DNA of 64,000 bases. It comes from Leuctra nigra (lineage: Eukaryota > Arthropoda > Insecta > Plecoptera > Leuctridae). The DNA lies in the NCBI GenBank assembly GCA_934045905.1, contig OW203764.1, positions 33,149,629 to 33,213,628 on the forward strand. Reading direction: 5' to 3'. The translations under genes were made by a program, and so were the position numbers. The notes beneath the pieces were generated by a model. That model had not been told where the DNA came from. It ran no database searches and saw nothing but the letters and a program-made list of their open reading frames with translations. The first letter of the stretch is position 1. The number at the start of each line of letters is the position of its first letter. Of this stretch, positions 61,252 to 64,000 are shown one piece after another.

Positions 61252-64000
61252 TAATAGTCTAATAGATGGTAATATAATATATGTCCATACAAAATTTGAA
61301 CTTGATCTGACCATTTTAGTTTTTCAGCCAATTAGAGGGGAACTTTGTTATTTATTTTAATTTTAACCTTTGAAAGGATTTCCAAAATATTTGGGTCTTT
61401 AAAACGAAAATGTGGTCCTAACAAATGCAAAATTTCAGATCGATCGGTGAAACGGTGTGACCACTATTGCTCCAGGTAGCAGACAAAAAGAAAACAAGGA
61501 ATGTACGTATGAATGAACGTATGAATGGCCACTAAGCAACTTCTAAACTTAACTCTTTGGTTAACAGAGCATTATTTCTGGTCCTTAAGTATTGACGTTA
61601 CTGTACTTAAACAACTTGAAATTGTCTCTTATAAAAGTTTATTAGAATCTTTCCTCTCTGATACTTTGAGAGCCACCATGATTGATACTCCCAATGTTTC
61701 ACCTATTGCCCTATGTAAGCGATTACGCCTGTCGAGTTCAAGCAAGATTTGTTCCTTGGATTCATAAACAAATTGATTTATATTATGAATATTGAAAATC
61801 AGGTAAGGTTGCTCATGGTCATTAAATATAGCAATAAAATCTTGTATGAATGCATTTGATACAAGATTGAGGATCAACACGCAACTATTGCAAAATTCGA
61901 TTTTGAGATGACTAATACAATACCACAGGCAAGTTGAAATCTCAATTTAGTTCTGGAAAGTCAGTCGAGATTTCAACTGCAGCTGGTAAAGAGATTTCAA
62001 ATGCAGTTGAAAGTCATTGTGCGAACAAGGTATAAGGACGTGGCATTACAATATGCTTCGTTAAAAAAAATCTTATTGAAATCGTACGTTAAATCATTGA
62101 TTAAAGCATTAAAACTAAAAGAATATATATTGAATAGGATTTTTTTTTAGAAATGAACGTTTTCCTTGTGAACTATGCGATTTATAGATTTTTGAATGTG
62201 ACACCGAAATTAGTGGTCACGAATATTTCATTTTTCTTTTCAATGCTATTATAATTTATGTTAACGTTTAATAACGCTGGTATAAACAAGTTTCAACATC
62301 TTAATTCAAATGTCTAACTTTTTTCTCCTAAATTAAATATTTCTGAAAATTGCACACATTATATTTTCATATGTTTTCTACAGTGTGTAGTTTTGTCGGA
62401 GTGACCTTTCAAACACGTTTTTTTTTCACCACCCGGTACAATTGCAATTGGACATTTTAACATTCTAGCCACTGAAACTCGAGGGTTTCGAGTAAAACTC
62501 TGAAATTTGATTAGCTTACAATTGAAATTGTCCAATATGAACTCGTATAGTGTGATGTTATTGTGATATGGGTGGGCTTAATGATGAATGAATGATGATC
62601 ACTTTTGTGGTGTCTTAGACATTATCCAACCAAGTAGAAATGGTTCAGATTGTTTACATTTTGTGTACTTAAAATTAATAAAATTTCTAAATATAAAACA
62701 TGTTTCAGTCACTTTGTGACTGTTTCAGTCACTTCAGTCACTTTATATTTTGGTTTTAGTTTCTAGCGCCTGGCAACATCTGAAAACACCATGTTGCTAC
62801 ATCGCCGATATAACGAAGCCCAGGTGTACCGGATGCGCGTGAACACGATAGATGTGGCAACAGCCTCAATTTACTTCGTTTTTAACATCGAATAGTTTAA
62901 ATTAGGAATAATGCGGAGTACTGGACAGTGTTTTAAAGTGAAAAGGAAGGTTCGATTTGAATACAGGTACATTTTGTTAGAGATCAGACCTGCGGTTTCT
63001 CAGTTAAGTCGAGTTGAAGTTGAGGTACGTGTTATTTCTTATGGGCTGCCATTTTACTATACCCAAGAATTTTGCCGCCATCAAAACTTTACCTCCCTAT
63101 TATCGTGCTGAACACGGATGTCAGGTTGAAAGATTGGCTCTATGACAAGAAAAGTATAGGTACAAGTCTATTTGAACTAACGAGATGAGTTGGTATTCTT
63201 ACCACTACAAAGTATTTCTTTTGGTCACACTATCAACTTGACGCTCCACTTTTTCCATCATGATGAGCGGTAGTGAAGAGTATTATCTTTGGTGGAGAGG
63301 CAAGTAAAATCACGTGACAGCTGTCAGCCAATCACAGAGCTGCTCTTTACTCTGTGATTTGCAACTCTATCCTCGATGTATGCTGACAAAGCCTCGTTAC
63401 CTAGAGACCATGGTCAAATTCTTCACTCGTTCAGCTGAGATTGTCTTACATTTTGCTAGATTGCAGGGAGACCTGACACAGCACAACAGTATGCTTCTGA
63501 TATAGGCGTATATTGAATCGTAATTAATCGCAGGACATAAATTTAAATTATAATACCTATGTACTATCAGGTTCAAGCCCGACTCTGGTAAAAGAGTACG
63601 GCCTTTAACACGGAAGAAAATATTTCATGAAGCAGTCTTGAATCCCAGAGAGTGAATGTAAATGCTTTTACTTGATATTGAGTCCCGTGTTCTATCTGCT
63701 TTCCCATGTAGATTTCATTGAGTGGTACCTAGGTATAGTCATGGAAATATATTTGGTAAACGCTCCTTCCCCTTTCCATGCATTTACATTACTTTAGGCT
63801 CCTCCCCCTTGCCCCTAACATAGGCAAAGTTGTTTGATTGTGGTGGGGGTGATTGGAGCGATTACCGAATATATCCCCAATGATTGTAGTACCTCTACCT
63901 ATAGGTGTAGTTTGCAGTCGGTATTTCGTTTTAACATTTCTATGTTGGTGGAAATACTGAGCTACCTGTGAGGGTTTCACTGCCTTCTTTCACCTTATTT
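61252..64000. other. Window end, no gene supported
   Basis: Starts with more Helentron-like phrases (ttcagatcgatcggtgaaac near 61435). A short frame at 62911 (MRSTGQCFKVKRKVRFEYR) ends at AG|gtacat and could be a small exon, but nothing supports it further. The rest is unrecognised. Confidence 0.35.

Overview
This is an AT-rich eukaryotic window. It shows spliced genes with GT/AG introns, a transmembrane mucin built from peritrophin-type (CBM14) chitin-binding domains, Helentron-type rolling-circle elements, hAT miniature elements, LINEs and a Penelope-like remnant. Together these point to an arthropod, most likely an insect; I cannot fix the order from sequence alone. Transposable elements and their remnants fill much of the window. 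Only two host genes can be supported, and both are on the minus strand.

Layout. 1-3.4 kb: a copy of a composite repeat (family A) split by a Helentron-like element. 3.8-4.1 kb: the C-terminal end of a Penelope-like element. 4.5-10.0 kb: a large open frame for a chitin-binding transmembrane mucin with four cysteine modules and threonine-rich repeat linkers. 10.8-26.5 kb: a TE field with two more family A copies, Helentron derivatives, hAT-type elements, a LINE tail, a SINE and small tandem repeats. 27.0-49.9 kb: a five-exon short-chain dehydrogenase/reductase (SDR) gene whose introns hold an intact LINE ORF, nested hAT elements, TTAA elements, Helentrons and SINEs. 50-64 kb: no gene that I can support. 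This part holds a foldback element carrying THAP-domain fragments, two Helentron derivatives and the fourth family A copy.

The most unusual content is in the SDR gene. All exon junctions keep phase and predict a 311-residue membrane-anchored protein, yet its nucleotide-binding glycines and the catalytic Ser and Lys are replaced. It looks like a conserved-fold pseudoenzyme or a strongly altered enzyme. The 5' end of its exon 2, including the splice acceptor, is tandemly repeated eight times with a 126-bp period (42 codons), giving eight near-identical acceptors. A 137-bp inverted-repeat element sits in the array and puts a stop codon in the path of the two outermost acceptors.

Other points of note are: family A, whose copies are rich in an ETS/CRE/YY1-like motif cluster and end in a foldback with arms of about 180 bp; a LINE ORF with a SAP-like C-terminus; a pair of hAT elements, one inserted in the first eight bases of the other; and a foldback with THAP zinc-finger fragments in both arms. 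I ran no computation; counts and boundaries were read by eye.
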